Positions 54,515-63,425 are shown, counted from the first letter of the stretch. The stretch is 64,000 nt of DNA from Caballeronia arvi (GCF_001544695.2 NZ_FCOM02000015.1:62001-126000), one strand, 5' to 3'. Notes: generated by a model from the letters alone, not told the origin. Numbers and translations: made by a program.

Positions 54515-55762
54515 TTAACGGTAGACCGGGAAACGCTTGGTCAGCTCGGCCACTTGCGTGCGCACGCGCTCGATGGTCGCCTGGTCTTCCGGATTGTCGA
54601 GCACGTCGGCGATCAGATTGCCGACGATCTCCGCTTCCTTCGTGCCGAAGCCGCGCGTGGTCATCGCGGGCGAACCGAGACGCACGCCGCTCGTGACGAA
54701 CGGCTTTTCCGGATCGTTCGGAATCGCATTCTTGTTGACGGTGATGTGCGCGGCGCCGAGTGCGGCTTCAGCAGCCTTGCCCGTGATTTTCTTCGCACGC
54801 AGATCGACGAGCATCACGTGGCTTTCCGTGCGGCCCGACACGATGCGCAAGCCGCGCTTCACCAGCGTTTCGGCGAGCACGCGCGCGTTGTCGATCACGC
54901 CCTGCTGATACGTCTTGAATTCCGGCGACAGCGCTTCCTTGAACGCGACGGCCTTCGCGGCGATCACGTGCATCAGCGGCCCGCCCTGAATGCCCGGGAA
55001 GATGGCCGAGTTGATCGGCTTCTCGAACTCCGACTTCATCAGGATGACGCCGCCACGCGGGCCGCGCAGGCTCTTGTGCGTCGTCGTGGTGACGAAATCC
55101 GCATGCGGAACCGGGTTCGGATAGAGGCCCGCGGCGATAAGGCCCGCGTAGTGCGCCATGTCGACCATGAAATACGCGCCGACGCTCTTCGCGATCTTCG
55201 ACAGACGCTCGAAGTCGATGCGCAGCGCGAAGGCCGACGCGCCCGCGACGATCAGCTTCGGCTTGTGCTCCTTGGCGAGCGCTTCGGTCTTGTCGTAGTC
55301 GATGTCTTCGGCGGCGTTCAGGCCGTAGCTCACCACGTTGAACCACTTGCCCGACATGTTGACCGGCGAGCCGTGCGTCAGGTGACCGCCTTCGGCCAGG
55401 CTCATGCCCATGATCGTGTCGCCCGGCTTCAGCACGGCGAAGAACACGCCCTGGTTGGCCTGCGAGCCGGAGTTCGGCTGGACGTTCGCGGCTTCGGCGC
55501 CGAAGAGCTGCTTCACGCGGTCGATCGCGAGCTGCTCGACGATGTCGACGTACTCGCAGCCGCCGTAGTAGCGCTTGCCGGGATAGCCTTCGGCGTACTT
55601 GTTCGTGAGTTGGGAACCTTGCGCCGCCATCACGGCCGGCGAGGTGTAGTTTTCCGACGCGATCAGCTCGATGTGATCTTCCTGGCGGCGGTTTTCCTGC
55701 TCGATCGCCTTGAGCAATTCGGGATCGACATTGGCGAGGGTACTTTCGGCTCTGTCAAACAT
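54515..55762 (-). CDS. glyA: Serine hydroxymethyltransferase
   Basis: The 415-residue PLP enzyme interconverts serine and glycine and charges tetrahydrofolate. HIELIASENYTSPAVMAAQG, NKYAEGYPGKRYYGGCEYVD, the PLP-Lys segment VTTTTHKSLRGPRGGVIL, and the C-terminal RLGSPAMTTRGFG are diagnostic. The start MFDRAESTLANVD at 55762 is supported. A leader of possibly about 230 bases lies upstream. It is co-directional with nrdR. Confidence 0.98.
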   Translation of the reverse strand: MFDRAESTLANVDPELLKAIEQENRRQEDHIELIASENYTSPAVMAAQGSQLTNKYAEGYPGKRYYGGCEYVDIVEQLAIDRVKQLFGAEAANVQPNSGSQANQGVFFAVLKPGDTIMGMSLAEGGHLTHGSPVNMSGKWFNVVSYGLNAAEDIDYDKTEALAKEHKPKLIVAGASAFALRIDFERLSKIAKSVGAYFMVDMAHYAGLIAAGLYPNPVPHADFVTTTTHKSLRGPRGGVILMKSEFEKPINSAIFPGIQGGPLMHVIAAKAVAFKEALSPEFKTYQQGVIDNARVLAETLVKRGLRIVSGRTESHVMLVDLRAKKITGKAAEAALGAAHITVNKNAIPNDPEKPFVTSGVRLGSPAMTTRGFGTKEAEIVGNLIADVLDNPEDQATIERVRTQVAELTKRFPVYR

Positions 55763-56233
55763 ACGTTTTCCGTGAGATCAAAACAGGTTGACCGGATCGC
55801 GCGTGCGCCACGTTTGAAGCAGACGCAAAAAACGCTGGAAACCCATGGAGTCCAGGCGCGACGAATGGAAGATGATTCCGGATTCGCGGAACGGACAGCC
55901 ACCGGCAACGCAGCAACGGCGTGCGGATCTCAGCTGCCCAGGCGAACGGCAAAACGACGCTCCGCGCTTCCTGGTGGGTCGCTCCACCTTGAATCCGAAG
56001 ATTCTATCGCCAGTCACGCGGGGTTTGAGCGTTGTAGTGTAATGGGCTGTCATGCTTTAGGCAACCGGCTGCCGGGGCAGCCCGATGCGCTCGCGGAAGG
56101 CCTAAAAGCACGATCGTTCGCGCCTGCGATTGCTTGCCGCGCCGCATCAATGGAAGTACCCTTTGCGCCGTTGCCGGAGGCGCTCGCGCGTGCGCTCCGG
56201 CTTTGCCCATCGCACCTCATTCGGAGTCCGCTC
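55763..56233. promoter_or_regulatory. glyA leader/promoter region and upstream region of ydfG
   Basis: This is 471 bases without a convincing gene. On the minus strand a possible -10 TAGAAT (56006-56001) would give glyA a leader of about 230 nt, including the hairpin GGTGG(...)CCACC at 55973-55988. No known riboswitch motif was recognised. The plus-strand side lies before ydfG. A large open frame that runs through here on the plus strand is a shadow. Confidence 0.45.
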
Positions 56234-56980
56234 ATGATCGTTTTCGTCACCGGTGCGTCTGCCGGATTCGGCGCCGCCGTCGCCCGCACTTTCGTGAAAG
56301 GCGGCCATCGCGTGATCGCCGCCGCGCGCCGCAAGGATCGCCTTCTCGCGCTGTCGAACGAGCTCGGCGACGCGCTCTTGCCCGTCGAACTCGACGTGCG
56401 CGACGAGAACGCCGTGAGGAACGCGGTCGCGTCGCTGCCCGAGGCGTTCGCGAACATCGACGTGCTCGTGAACAACGCGGGCCTCGCGCTCGGCCTCGAG
56501 CCCGCGCAGCGCGCGAACCTCGACGACTGGAAAGGCATGATCGACACGAACTGCACGGGTCTCGTGACCGTCACGCACGCGATCCTGCCGGGCATGGTCG
56601 AGCGCAATCGTGGGCACGTGTTCAACATGGGATCGGTGGCGGGCACGTATCCGTACGCCGGCGGCAACGTGTACGGCGCGACCAAGGCGTTCGTGCGGCA
56701 GTTCAGCCTGAACCTGCGCGCGGACGTCGCCGGCACCGCGCTGCGCGTGACCGATATCGAGCCGGGGCTGGTCGGCGGCACCGAGTTCTCCAACGTGCGC
56801 TTCAAGGGCGACGACGCGAAAGCCGGCACCGTCTACAAGGACGTGCAGGCGCTCACGCCCGAGGACATCGCCGACGCGATCTACTGGATCGCTACGCGCC
56901 CGGCGCACGTGAATATCAACGCGATTGAGATGATGCCGATAGCGCAGACGTTCGCGCCGTTGCAAATTCACCGCGATTGA
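56234..56980 (+). CDS. ydfG: NADP-dependent 3-hydroxy acid dehydrogenase (YdfG-like SDR)
   Basis: The 248-residue SDR has the Rossmann motif TGASAGFGAAVARTFVKGGH, ARRKDRL for NADP selection, NNAGLALGLEPA, the active-site set GSVAGTYPYAGGNVYGATKAFV, and the YdfG-type end DIEPGLVGGTEFSNVRF ... AIYWIATRPAHVNINAIEMM. It oxidises L-allo-threonine, L-serine and 3-hydroxypropionate in relatives. The start is the ATG at 56234; the very long frame upstream is not coding. It is a single gene 127 bases before ybgC. Confidence 0.93.
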   Translation: MIVFVTGASAGFGAAVARTFVKGGHRVIAAARRKDRLLALSNELGDALLPVELDVRDENAVRNAVASLPEAFANIDVLVNNAGLALGLEPAQRANLDDWKGMIDTNCTGLVTVTHAILPGMVERNRGHVFNMGSVAGTYPYAGGNVYGATKAFVRQFSLNLRADVAGTALRVTDIEPGLVGGTEFSNVRFKGDDAKAGTVYKDVQALTPEDIADAIYWIATRPAHVNINAIEMMPIAQTFAPLQIHRD

Positions 56981-57107
56981 ATTGGTGATCTGCCTAAGGA
57001 TTTGGCGGTCGTGCTTCGGGTTCCGGTAAAATGCCGCCGATGAATATCTGTCAAAAAGCGAGCCGGAACGCGCTTGAGCGCTTCCGCGCGAGCGGAGCGG
57101 CGCAAAG

Positions 57108-57569
57108 GTGAGTGATCCGTTGACTTTCGAGTGGCCGATTCGGGTGTATTACGAGGACACCGACGCCGGCGGAATCGTCTTCTACGCGAACTACCTGAAG
57201 TTCTTCGAGCGGGCGCGCACCGAATGGCTGCGCGCGTGCGGCATCGACCAGCAGCGCGTTGCGGATTCGAACGGCATCGTGTTCGTCGTGAGGCGCACGT
57301 CGGTCGAATACTCATCGCCGGCGCGTCTGGATGACGTCATTCGTGTCGTGAGCCGTATCGGGCGGCTGGGGCGCGCATCGGTGGATTTTCATCAGGAAGC
57401 GTGGCGCGACGGCGTGCTGCTCGCGAGCGGCGACATTCGCGTGGCCTCCGTGGATCGCGCGTCGATCCGTCCGGCTGCCATTCCCGACGCGGTACTCGAC
57501 GGACTGAAACGCGGCCCGCACGCCGCGTTCGCCAAAGCGCCGTGCGGCGCAAACCAGGATCGAACCTGA
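57108..57569 (+). CDS. ybgC: Acyl-CoA thioesterase YbgC
   Basis: The 153-residue hotdog-fold thioesterase has the YbgC motif YEDTDAGGIVFYANYLKFFERARTEWL in two conserved parts (YYEDTDAGGIVFYANYL carries the catalytic Asp). It continues VRRTSVEYSSPARLDD. It starts with GTG at 57108. It is the first gene of the ybgC-tolQRAB-pal-cpoB envelope cluster, as in many Gram-negatives. Confidence 0.94.
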   Translation: MSDPLTFEWPIRVYYEDTDAGGIVFYANYLKFFERARTEWLRACGIDQQRVADSNGIVFVVRRTSVEYSSPARLDDVIRVVSRIGRLGRASVDFHQEAWRDGVLLASGDIRVASVDRASIRPAAIPDAVLDGLKRGPHAAFAKAPCGANQDRT

Positions 57570-57732
57570 CCGATGAACGCATCGCATCCCGAAGCGAACA
57601 CGCTCCGGGAACAGAGGAAGCATTAACGAGCATGAGCCGGTCATGGCGCGGCTTTCGTTTGATTCACAGCCGTTTCACGAAAGCATGACTTTCTGGCCGG
57701 ACGCCCCTTTCGGGACGTAACAGCGGACCTTT

Positions 57733-58410
57733 ATGAACAATACACAAGACTTGTCGATCATTTCTCTCGTCGTTCACGCGAGCCTGCTCGCGCAGGCGGT
57801 GATGGCGCTGCTTCTGCTGCTGTCGCTCCTGTCCTGGACTTTCATTTTCCGCAAGTGGTTCGCGATTCGCCGCGCGCGTGCGCAAACCGAGCGTTTCGAG
57901 CGCGATTTCTGGTCGGGCGGCGACCTGCAGGCGCTTTATCAGAGCGCGGCGAACAATCGCCACACCATCGGCGCGCTGGAGCGTATCTTCGAATCCGGCA
58001 TGCGCGAATTCCTGAAGGGCAAGGAGCGCCGCATCACCGATCCGGGCGCGATCCTCGACGGTTCCCGCCGCGCGATGCGGGCCGCGTTCCAGCGCGAAAT
58101 GGACGTGCTCGAAGCGAACCTCGCTTTCCTCGCGTCGGTCGGCTCGGTGAGTCCATATATCGGTCTCTTCGGCACGGTCTGGGGGATCATGAATTCGTTC
58201 CGCGGCCTGGCCAACGTGCAGCAGGCGACGCTCGCGAACGTGGCGCCGGGCATCGCCGAGGCGCTCGTCGCCACCGCGATCGGCCTTTTCGCCGCGATTC
58301 CGGCCGTGGTCGCGTACAACCGCTACGCGCACGATATCGATCGCCTGGCGATCCGCTTCGAGACCTTCATCGAAGAGTTCTCGAACATCCTGCAGCGTCA
58401 GGCGCACTAA
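57733..58410 (+). CDS. tolQ: Tol-Pal system protein TolQ
   Basis: The 225-residue inner-membrane proton-channel subunit has three helices: HASLLAQAVMALLLLLSLLS near the N-terminus, and SPYIGLFGTVWGIMNSFRGL and IAEALVATAIGLFAAIPAVV later. These contain the ion-conducting Thr/Ser residues of the TolQ/ExbB/MotA family. It powers TolA with TolR. A 163-base gap separates it from ybgC; tolR follows 15 bases later. Confidence 0.96.
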   Translation: MNNTQDLSIISLVVHASLLAQAVMALLLLLSLLSWTFIFRKWFAIRRARAQTERFERDFWSGGDLQALYQSAANNRHTIGALERIFESGMREFLKGKERRITDPGAILDGSRRAMRAAFQREMDVLEANLAFLASVGSVSPYIGLFGTVWGIMNSFRGLANVQQATLANVAPGIAEALVATAIGLFAAIPAVVAYNRYAHDIDRLAIRFETFIEEFSNILQRQAH

Positions 58411-58425
58411 GAGAAGGAGTCCGCG

Positions 58426-58869
58426 ATGGCAGGCCCCATTCGTTCCAGCATGCGCGGCAGTTCGCGCCGCGCGATGTCCGATATCAACGTCGTGCCGTAC
58501 ATCGACGTGATGCTCGTGCTGCTCGTCATCTTCATGGTGACGGCGCCGCTCGTTTCGCCGTCGATCATCAATCTGCCGACCGTCGGCAATGCGCAGCCGC
58601 AGGAGCAGCAGCCGCCGCTCGTCATCAACATCAAGGCAGATGGCAGCATGAACGTCCGCTACAAGGAAGAAGGCGGCGCGACGCAAGAGCAGAAAATGAC
58701 GATGAAGGACCTAGATAGCTTCGTGCTGAATCGTCAGGAATCGCATCCGGATCAGCCCGTCGTGATCGCGGCGGACAAGACCGTGAAGTACGAAGTCGTG
58801 ATGAACGTGATGTCCGATATGAAGGCGCGCGGCGTGAAGCGCGTCGGATTGCTCGTCAAATCGCAATGA
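58426..58869 (+). CDS. tolR: Tol-Pal system protein TolR
   Basis: The 147-residue protein has a single N-terminal membrane helix with the essential Asp (SDINVVPYIDVMLVLLVIFM) and a periplasmic ExbD/TolR domain (DKTVKYEVVMNVMSDMKARG, VGLLVKSQ end). It forms the TolQ-TolR motor. Its stop overlaps the tolA start (ATGA). AGAAGGAG precedes the ATG. Confidence 0.96.
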   Translation: MAGPIRSSMRGSSRRAMSDINVVPYIDVMLVLLVIFMVTAPLVSPSIINLPTVGNAQPQEQQPPLVINIKADGSMNVRYKEEGGATQEQKMTMKDLDSFVLNRQESHPDQPVVIAADKTVKYEVVMNVMSDMKARGVKRVGLLVKSQ

Positions 58870-59969
58870 CCCTTTTGCACAGGCAGACACGCGCATCGTC
58901 CGCGCGACCGATTCGCCCGCCGCGCGAGCGCGGCACGGGCAAGGCGTTCGCGCTCGCGGCGTTGATGCACCTGCTGCTCGGCTGGTTCCTGTACCACGGC
59001 ATCAACTGGCAGAACAACACGCCGGCAGGCGCGGAAGCAGAAATCTGGACCGAGATTCCGGACACGCCCGCGCCGACGCCCCGCCCCGCTCCCCCGCCGC
59101 CCGCGCCGGTGAAAGTGCAGCCCGCGCCGCCGCCCGCTAAGGACGAGGATGCGGACATCGCGTTGCAGGAGAAGAAGCGCAAGCAGCAAGAAGCCGCCGC
59201 GCGCGAAGCTCAACTGGCAGAACAACGCCGTCAGCAGCAAGAGGCGAAGCAGGAAGCGGAAGCCAAGCGTCAGCAGCAACTCGCGGCGCAAGCCGCGCAG
59301 CAGAAGGCGATGCAGGACAAGCAGAAGCAGATCGAGCAGCAGCGTCAGGCCGACCTGCAGAAGCAGCAGCAACAGAAAGCGCAGCAGGACAAGCAGCGCC
59401 AGCAACAGCAGGCCGAAGCGCAGAAGCAGGAGCAGGTGAAGGAACAAAAAGAGCAAAAGGAACAGCAGGAAGCGAAGGCGAAGGCCGACGCGCAAGCCAA
59501 AGCCAAGGCTGAGTCCGACGCCAAGGCGAAGGCTGCAGCGCAGGCGAAAGCCAAGGCCGATGCGGAAGCGAAGGCGAAGCTCGATGCCGAGCGCAAGTCT
59601 CGCCTCGCGCAGTTGCAAGGGCAGCTGGGCGGCGGCACGGCGGGCAGCGGCGAAGGGCTCGCGAAGAGCGGCACCGGCAAGGGAGCTGGCGGCAATGCGA
59701 CCTCTCCGGGCTACGCCGAGAAGGTGCAGCGCCGCGTGCGGCCGAACATCGTGTGGGCCGGCGAAACGGCCGGTCTGGAGACCGTGGTGTCGGTCCGCTG
59801 CTCGTCGTCCGGCACGCTGCTTTCGGCGAACATCACCCGCTCGAGCGGCAACGAGCAGTGGGATCAGGCTGCGTTGCGCGCGGTGCAGCGCTCGGATCCG
59901 ATGCCCGTCGATATCGACGGCAAGGCACCGGATCACTTTACGATCACGCTGCGCCCGGCGGGAGGCTGA
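58866..59969 (+). CDS. tolA: Tol-Pal system protein TolA
   Basis: The 367-residue protein spans the periplasm. It has one membrane helix (AFALAALMHLLLGWFLYHGI), then a Pro-rich hinge (TPRPAPPPPAPVKVQPAPPP). A long coiled-coil domain of Ala, Lys, Gln and Glu runs from about residues 95 to 250, with many KAKAxAxAKA repeats. A Gly/Ser patch leads to the C-terminal domain III (YAEKVQRRVRPNIVWAGET, VSVRCSSSGTLLSANITRSS). It links the TolQR motor to TolB/Pal. Strongly biased codons in the repeat make a leucine-rich antisense ORF, which is not a gene. Confidence 0.95.
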   Translation: MTLLHRQTRASSARPIRPPRERGTGKAFALAALMHLLLGWFLYHGINWQNNTPAGAEAEIWTEIPDTPAPTPRPAPPPPAPVKVQPAPPPAKDEDADIALQEKKRKQQEAAAREAQLAEQRRQQQEAKQEAEAKRQQQLAAQAAQQKAMQDKQKQIEQQRQADLQKQQQQKAQQDKQRQQQQAEAQKQEQVKEQKEQKEQQEAKAKADAQAKAKAESDAKAKAAAQAKAKADAEAKAKLDAERKSRLAQLQGQLGGGTAGSGEGLAKSGTGKGAGGNATSPGYAEKVQRRVRPNIVWAGETAGLETVVSVRCSSSGTLLSANITRSSGNEQWDQAALRAVQRSDPMPVDIDGKAPDHFTITLRPAGG

Positions 59970-60075
59970 CCGGCGCCCGCAGCGAGCCGCTGCTGGCGGG
60001 AACGATTTGTGCAAGCGCGGGTCTGTTCTGCAGCCCGCGGACACTTAAAACGCTTTTATCTGGAACCTATACAGC

Positions 60076-61368
60076 ATGAGTTTGATGACGAAGCTTGGCC
60101 TCAAAACGCTGGTCGCGTCCTGCCTGATCGCAGCCGGCACTGCCGCACACGCCCAGTTGAACGTGCTCGTGACCGGCGTCGGTTCGACCCAGTTCCCGAT
60201 CGCGACGGCCAATTTCGCCAATGAAGCGAATTCGCCGCAACAGATCAGCGCGATCATTCGCCAGGATCTGCAGAGAAGCGGCAAGTTCACGAATATCGAT
60301 GCGGGCAGCGCGCCCGTCGCTGAATCCGACTCGGTCGATCTCGGCGCATGGAAAGCGAAAGGCGCGGATGCGTTCGTGTCGGGGAGCGTGAACAAGCTGC
60401 CGAACGGCCAATACGAAGTGCGCTTCCGTCTCTACGACACAGTCAAGCAGCAGAATCTCGGCGGCCTGTCGCTCGTCAGCGCCGAAAGCGGCCTGCGCAT
60501 GAGCGCGCACAAGATTGCCGACTACATCTACGCCAAGCTGCTCGGCGGCCGCGGCGTGTTCGCGACGCGTCTGTCCTATGTCATTCAGACGGGCGGACGC
60601 TATCAGTTGCAGATTTCGGATTCGGACGGCCAGGACGCGAAGATCGCCCTCTCCAGCCCCGAGCCGATCATCTCCCCGGCGTGGTCGCCGGACGGCACGA
60701 AGGTCGCGTACGTGTCGTTCGAGAAGAAGAAGCCGGTGGTCTACATCCACGATCTGCCTACGGGCCGTCGCGTGGTCGTGTCGAACCAGAAGGGCAACAA
60801 CAGTGCGCCGGCGTGGTCGCCTGACGGCCGCAAGCTCGCCGTCGCGCTCTCGCGCACCGGCAACACGCAGATTTTCGAAGTCAACGCAGACGGTTCCGGC
60901 CTGCGCCGTCTGACACAAGGCAGTTCCATCGATACCGAGCCGGCCTTCTCGCCCGATGGCAGCTCCATCTACTTCACGAGCGATCGCGGCGGCCAACCGC
61001 AGATCTACAAGATGCCGGCGGCCGGGGAAAGCGCCGGCGCGGCCCAGCGGGTCACCTTTGCGGGCAGCTACAACACGAGCCCGCGCGTGAGCCCGGACGG
61101 CAAGCAACTCGCGTACATTTCGCGCACTGGCGGCGGCTTCAAGCTGTATTTGCAGGACCTCGCGTCCGGCACGGCGACGGGGCTGACCGACACGACGCAT
61201 GACGAATCGCCGAGCTTCGCGGCGAACGGTCAGTACATCCTCTACGCCACCCAAGTGAACGGACGTGGCGTGTTGGCAGCCGTTTCGACCGACGGTCGTA
61301 CGCGGCAAGTCTTGTCAGTTCAGGGCGGTGCGGTGCGCGAGCCGTCCTGGGGTCCGTTCATGCAATGA
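60076..61368 (+). CDS. tolB: Tol-Pal system beta-propeller protein TolB
   Basis: The 430-residue periplasmic protein has a signal peptide (LVASCLIAAGTAAHAQL), the TolB N-terminal domain, and a six-bladed propeller with repeated SPDG motifs (WSPDGTKVAYVSFEKKKP, FSPDGSSIYFTSDRGGQPQ, VSPDGKQLAYISRTGG). It docks TolA and Pal. It begins 106 bases after tolA. Confidence 0.97.
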   Translation: MSLMTKLGLKTLVASCLIAAGTAAHAQLNVLVTGVGSTQFPIATANFANEANSPQQISAIIRQDLQRSGKFTNIDAGSAPVAESDSVDLGAWKAKGADAFVSGSVNKLPNGQYEVRFRLYDTVKQQNLGGLSLVSAESGLRMSAHKIADYIYAKLLGGRGVFATRLSYVIQTGGRYQLQISDSDGQDAKIALSSPEPIISPAWSPDGTKVAYVSFEKKKPVVYIHDLPTGRRVVVSNQKGNNSAPAWSPDGRKLAVALSRTGNTQIFEVNADGSGLRRLTQGSSIDTEPAFSPDGSSIYFTSDRGGQPQIYKMPAAGESAGAAQRVTFAGSYNTSPRVSPDGKQLAYISRTGGGFKLYLQDLASGTATGLTDTTHDESPSFAANGQYILYATQVNGRGVLAAVSTDGRTRQVLSVQGGAVREPSWGPFMQ

Positions 61369-61421
61369 GTTCAGCAATAACGTTTCACATACAACGTTCA
61401 GCTACAACAAGGAGAGGTACC

Positions 61422-61928
61422 ATGATGTCGAAACTTCGTATCGGCCTGGCAGTTGCGATGGTCGGCGCATTGGCGGCGTGTCACTCGGGCGTGAAGCTCG
61501 ACGAAGGCCAGAACAAGGGTGCAGTCGGCACGCAGCCGAACCCGACGGACGTGAAGCAGGTCAACATCGACCCGCTGAACGATCCGAACAGCCCGCTCGC
61601 CAAGCGCAGCATCTATTTCGACTTCGACAGCTATGCCGTGAAGGACGACTATCAGCCGCTGCTGCAACAACACTCGTCGTACATCAAGAGCCATCCGGAG
61701 CGTCACGTCCTGATCCAGGGCAACACCGACGAGCGCGGCACGAGCGAGTACAACCTCGCGCTCGGCCAGAAGCGTGCGGAAGCCGTGCGTCGCGCGATGT
61801 CGCTGATGGGCGTCGCCGATTCGCAGATGGAAGCCGTGAGCCTCGGCAAGGAAAAGCCGATGGCGACGGGTCACGACGAGTCGTCGTGGGCGCAAAACCG
61901 CCGCGCCGACCTCGTCTATCAACAGTAA
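61422..61928 (+). CDS. pal: Peptidoglycan-associated lipoprotein Pal
   Basis: The 168-residue outer-membrane lipoprotein has a lipobox LAAC (Cys20). An OmpA-like peptidoglycan-binding domain follows (SIYFDFDSYAVKDDYQPLL, LIQGNTDERGTSEYNLALGQ, RAEAVRRAMSLMGV, WAQNRRADLVYQ). The start at 61422 has a strong AAGGAGAGG site; the longer frame is not used. It anchors the outer membrane to the cell wall. Confidence 0.97.
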   Translation: MMSKLRIGLAVAMVGALAACHSGVKLDEGQNKGAVGTQPNPTDVKQVNIDPLNDPNSPLAKRSIYFDFDSYAVKDDYQPLLQQHSSYIKSHPERHVLIQGNTDERGTSEYNLALGQKRAEAVRRAMSLMGVADSQMEAVSLGKEKPMATGHDESSWAQNRRADLVYQQ

Positions 61929-61955
61929 CGTAACCAGTCACGGGTGAGTCGCCCT

Positions 61956-62705
61956 ATGTTGTATCGCTTTCCCTTGCTGCGCGTAGCCGCAGCCGCGTGC
62001 GTGGTTGGCTCCACGATGCTTAGCGTGCCCGCGCACGCCGGCGTCTTCGACGACAACGAAGCGCGTAAAGCCGTGCTCGATCTGCGCACGAAGACTGATA
62101 GCTTGTCCAGTCAGTTGCAGGCTGCGCAGCGCACGATCCTCGATCAGCAGAATCGTATCGACCAGCTCAATCAGCAGGTTGCAACGGTTCGCGGCCAGAA
62201 CGAGGATCTGGCCAATCAGGTCGCGACGCTGCAGAAGCAGCAGAAGGACTATTACGCCGATCTCGACACGCGCTTGAAGAAGTTCGAGCCGCAGCAAGAG
62301 ACGATCGACGGCGTGACCGGTTCGGTGCAGCCCGGCGAGACGGAAGCGTTCAACGCAGCGTCGACTCAGTTCCGTAACGGTGACTACAAGAACGCCGCGG
62401 CGTCCTTCAAGGCGTTCGTGGCGAAGTATCCGCAAAGTCCGTATCAGCCGACGGCGCGATACTGGCTCGGCAATGCGCTGTATGCTCAACGCGACTACAA
62501 GGCATCGACTGCTGTCTGGCAAGACCTGGTAAAGAGTTATCCGACGCATCCGCGGGCGCCCGAGGCGCTGCTTGCGATCGCGAACAACCAGATCGAGCAA
62601 GGCCAGAAGGCGGCTGCAAAGCAGACGCTGCAGCAGATCATCTCGCAGTACGCCGGTACGGAAGTCGCGCAGACTGCGCAGAGCAAGATGTCGCAGGTGA
62701 AGTAA
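61956..62705 (+). CDS. cpoB: Cell division coordinator CpoB (YbgF)
   Basis: The protein has 249 residues from the ATG at 61956 (a GTG at 61944 adds four codons). A signal peptide ends PAHA|GVFDD. A trimerising coiled coil (SSQLQAAQRTILDQQNRIDQ, QVATVRGQNEDLANQVATLQ) and a Pro/Gln linker follow. TPR repeats come next (ASTQFRNGDYKNAAASFKAF, RYWLGNALYAQRDYKAS, LLAIANNQIEQGQKAAA). It coordinates PBP1B with the Tol system. A terminator closes the tol-pal cluster. Confidence 0.94.
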   Translation: MLYRFPLLRVAAAACVVGSTMLSVPAHAGVFDDNEARKAVLDLRTKTDSLSSQLQAAQRTILDQQNRIDQLNQQVATVRGQNEDLANQVATLQKQQKDYYADLDTRLKKFEPQQETIDGVTGSVQPGETEAFNAASTQFRNGDYKNAAASFKAFVAKYPQSPYQPTARYWLGNALYAQRDYKASTAVWQDLVKSYPTHPRAPEALLAIANNQIEQGQKAAAKQTLQQIISQYAGTEVAQTAQSKMSQVK

Positions 62706-62748
62706 GCGGAGCTTTACGATTCTTTTGAGCTTTGCGCCTCTCGAGAAG

Positions 62749-62783
62749 AATGCCTGCGGGCCGTGACGCCGCAGGCATTTTTT
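62749..62783 (+). terminator. Intrinsic terminator of the tol-pal-cpoB operon
   Basis: The 11-bp stem AATGCCTGCGG/CCGCAGGCATT (62749-62759 and 62769-62779) is followed by a T run. Confidence 0.9.
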
Positions 62784-62818
62784 CTTTCGATGTTCGAGCG
62801 GTCGCTTGGCCAGGCCTC

Positions 62819-62848
62819 TTGACATCAATCGGCTTCGCCGATTATAAT
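62819..62848 (+). promoter_or_regulatory. tRNA-Lys promoter
   Basis: TTGACA (62819-62824), an 18-base spacer and TATAAT (62843-62848) lie 13 bases upstream of the tRNA; both hexamers are perfect consensus. Confidence 0.88.
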
Positions 62849-62860
62849 TTCGCCTCTTTC

Positions 62861-62936
62861 GGGTCGTTAGCTCAGCTGGTAGAGCAGCGGACTTTTAATC
62901 CGTTGGTCACAGGTTCGAATCCCGTACGGCCTACCA
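62861..62936 (+). tRNA. tRNA-Lys (TTT)
   Basis: A 76-base cloverleaf includes the encoded CCA. The acceptor pairs GGGTCGT with ACGGCCT, the D-arm reads AGCTCAGCTGGTAGAGC, the anticodon loop is CTTTTAA with TTT at 62894-62896, and the T-arm contains GGTTCGAATCC. It is the only RNA gene of this class seen here. Its 3' half is a common integration target for mobile elements. Confidence 0.97.
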
Positions 62937-62952
62937 AAAGAATCAAGCAGAT

Positions 62953-62980
62953 AGCCCATCCTTCACCGGATGGGCTTTTT
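62953..62980 (+). terminator. Terminator after tRNA-Lys
   Basis: AGCCCATCC (62953-62961) pairs with GGATGGGCT (62968-62976) and a T tract follows. Confidence 0.85.
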
Positions 62981-62994
62981 GTTTTGTGCGGTCA

Positions 62995-63013
62995 TGTAGG
63001 CACTGTGTAGGCA
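62995..63013. repeat. Tandem TGTAGGCA direct repeat
   Basis: Two copies of TGTAGGCA (62995-63002 and 63006-63013) are separated by CTG, 11-base periodicity, just beyond the tRNA terminator. This could be an arm-type recombinase site or chance; no integrase gene is visible in the window. Confidence 0.4.
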
Positions 63014-63112
63014 AATTCGAGCAACGTCGAACGCGCCTCTCGCGCTAATAAGCAGTGCTGTTGGAATTTTCCGACGCGTGAAGACTCAACGACAAATTTT
63101 GACGTTTGTCAT

Positions 63113-63425
63113 AGAATCAGCATTGCGGGGTGGTGCCGTATTCTGTGAAGTCCGGCGCGTGGTTGCGTCGGGACAGGCTTGGCAGCCTGATAGTGAGTTT
63201 TTCAACCCGCGACGCCCGCGCACTGCGGGCTAGCGTTAGAACCCCGCGCGCCGATTGACCGTCGGCGCATGGTGCTTGCGTTCGCCTATGGGCGGGACGT
63301 GGCAGGGAACCCGCAAGGGTTGCCGGTAATGGTTGTACTCACCCGGTCTGCCAACCTTGTCACTGTTCCCGCCCGCCCCTTCGTTCGAAGGGTGCGGCTC
63401 CGGGCTTCACACAGGAGCGGACAGC
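63113..63425 (+). ncRNA. Structured leader upstream of the small unknown gene, resembling P4-satellite-type leaders
   Basis: The interval from tRNA-Lys to the next gene has no clear protein gene but several helices. CAGGCT(TGGC)AGCCTG lies near 63175-63190, inside GGTTG/CAACC. GCCCGC(GCACT)GCGGGC lies near 63209-63225. A stem around AACCCGCAAGGGTT (63309-63322) is followed by ACTCACCCGGTCTGCCAACC. The combination of an AACCCGCAAGGGTT hairpin, CCCGGTCTGCCAACC and a short-peptide-like frame (AGNPQGLPV) recalls the immunity/leader region of P4-like satellites from memory. Homology is not proven, and exact ends are inferred. Confidence 0.45.

Noticed and set aside
53933..56980. A 1015-codon open frame on the plus strand across nrdR, glyA and ydfG
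   Set aside because: Only the last 248 codons (ydfG) have coding character. The rest is antisense to nrdR and glyA and open because of GC-rich codon bias.
58752..60044. Leucine-rich minus-strand frame opposite tolA
   Set aside because: A by-product of the Lys/Ala/Gln repeat codons of TolA; no independent signals.
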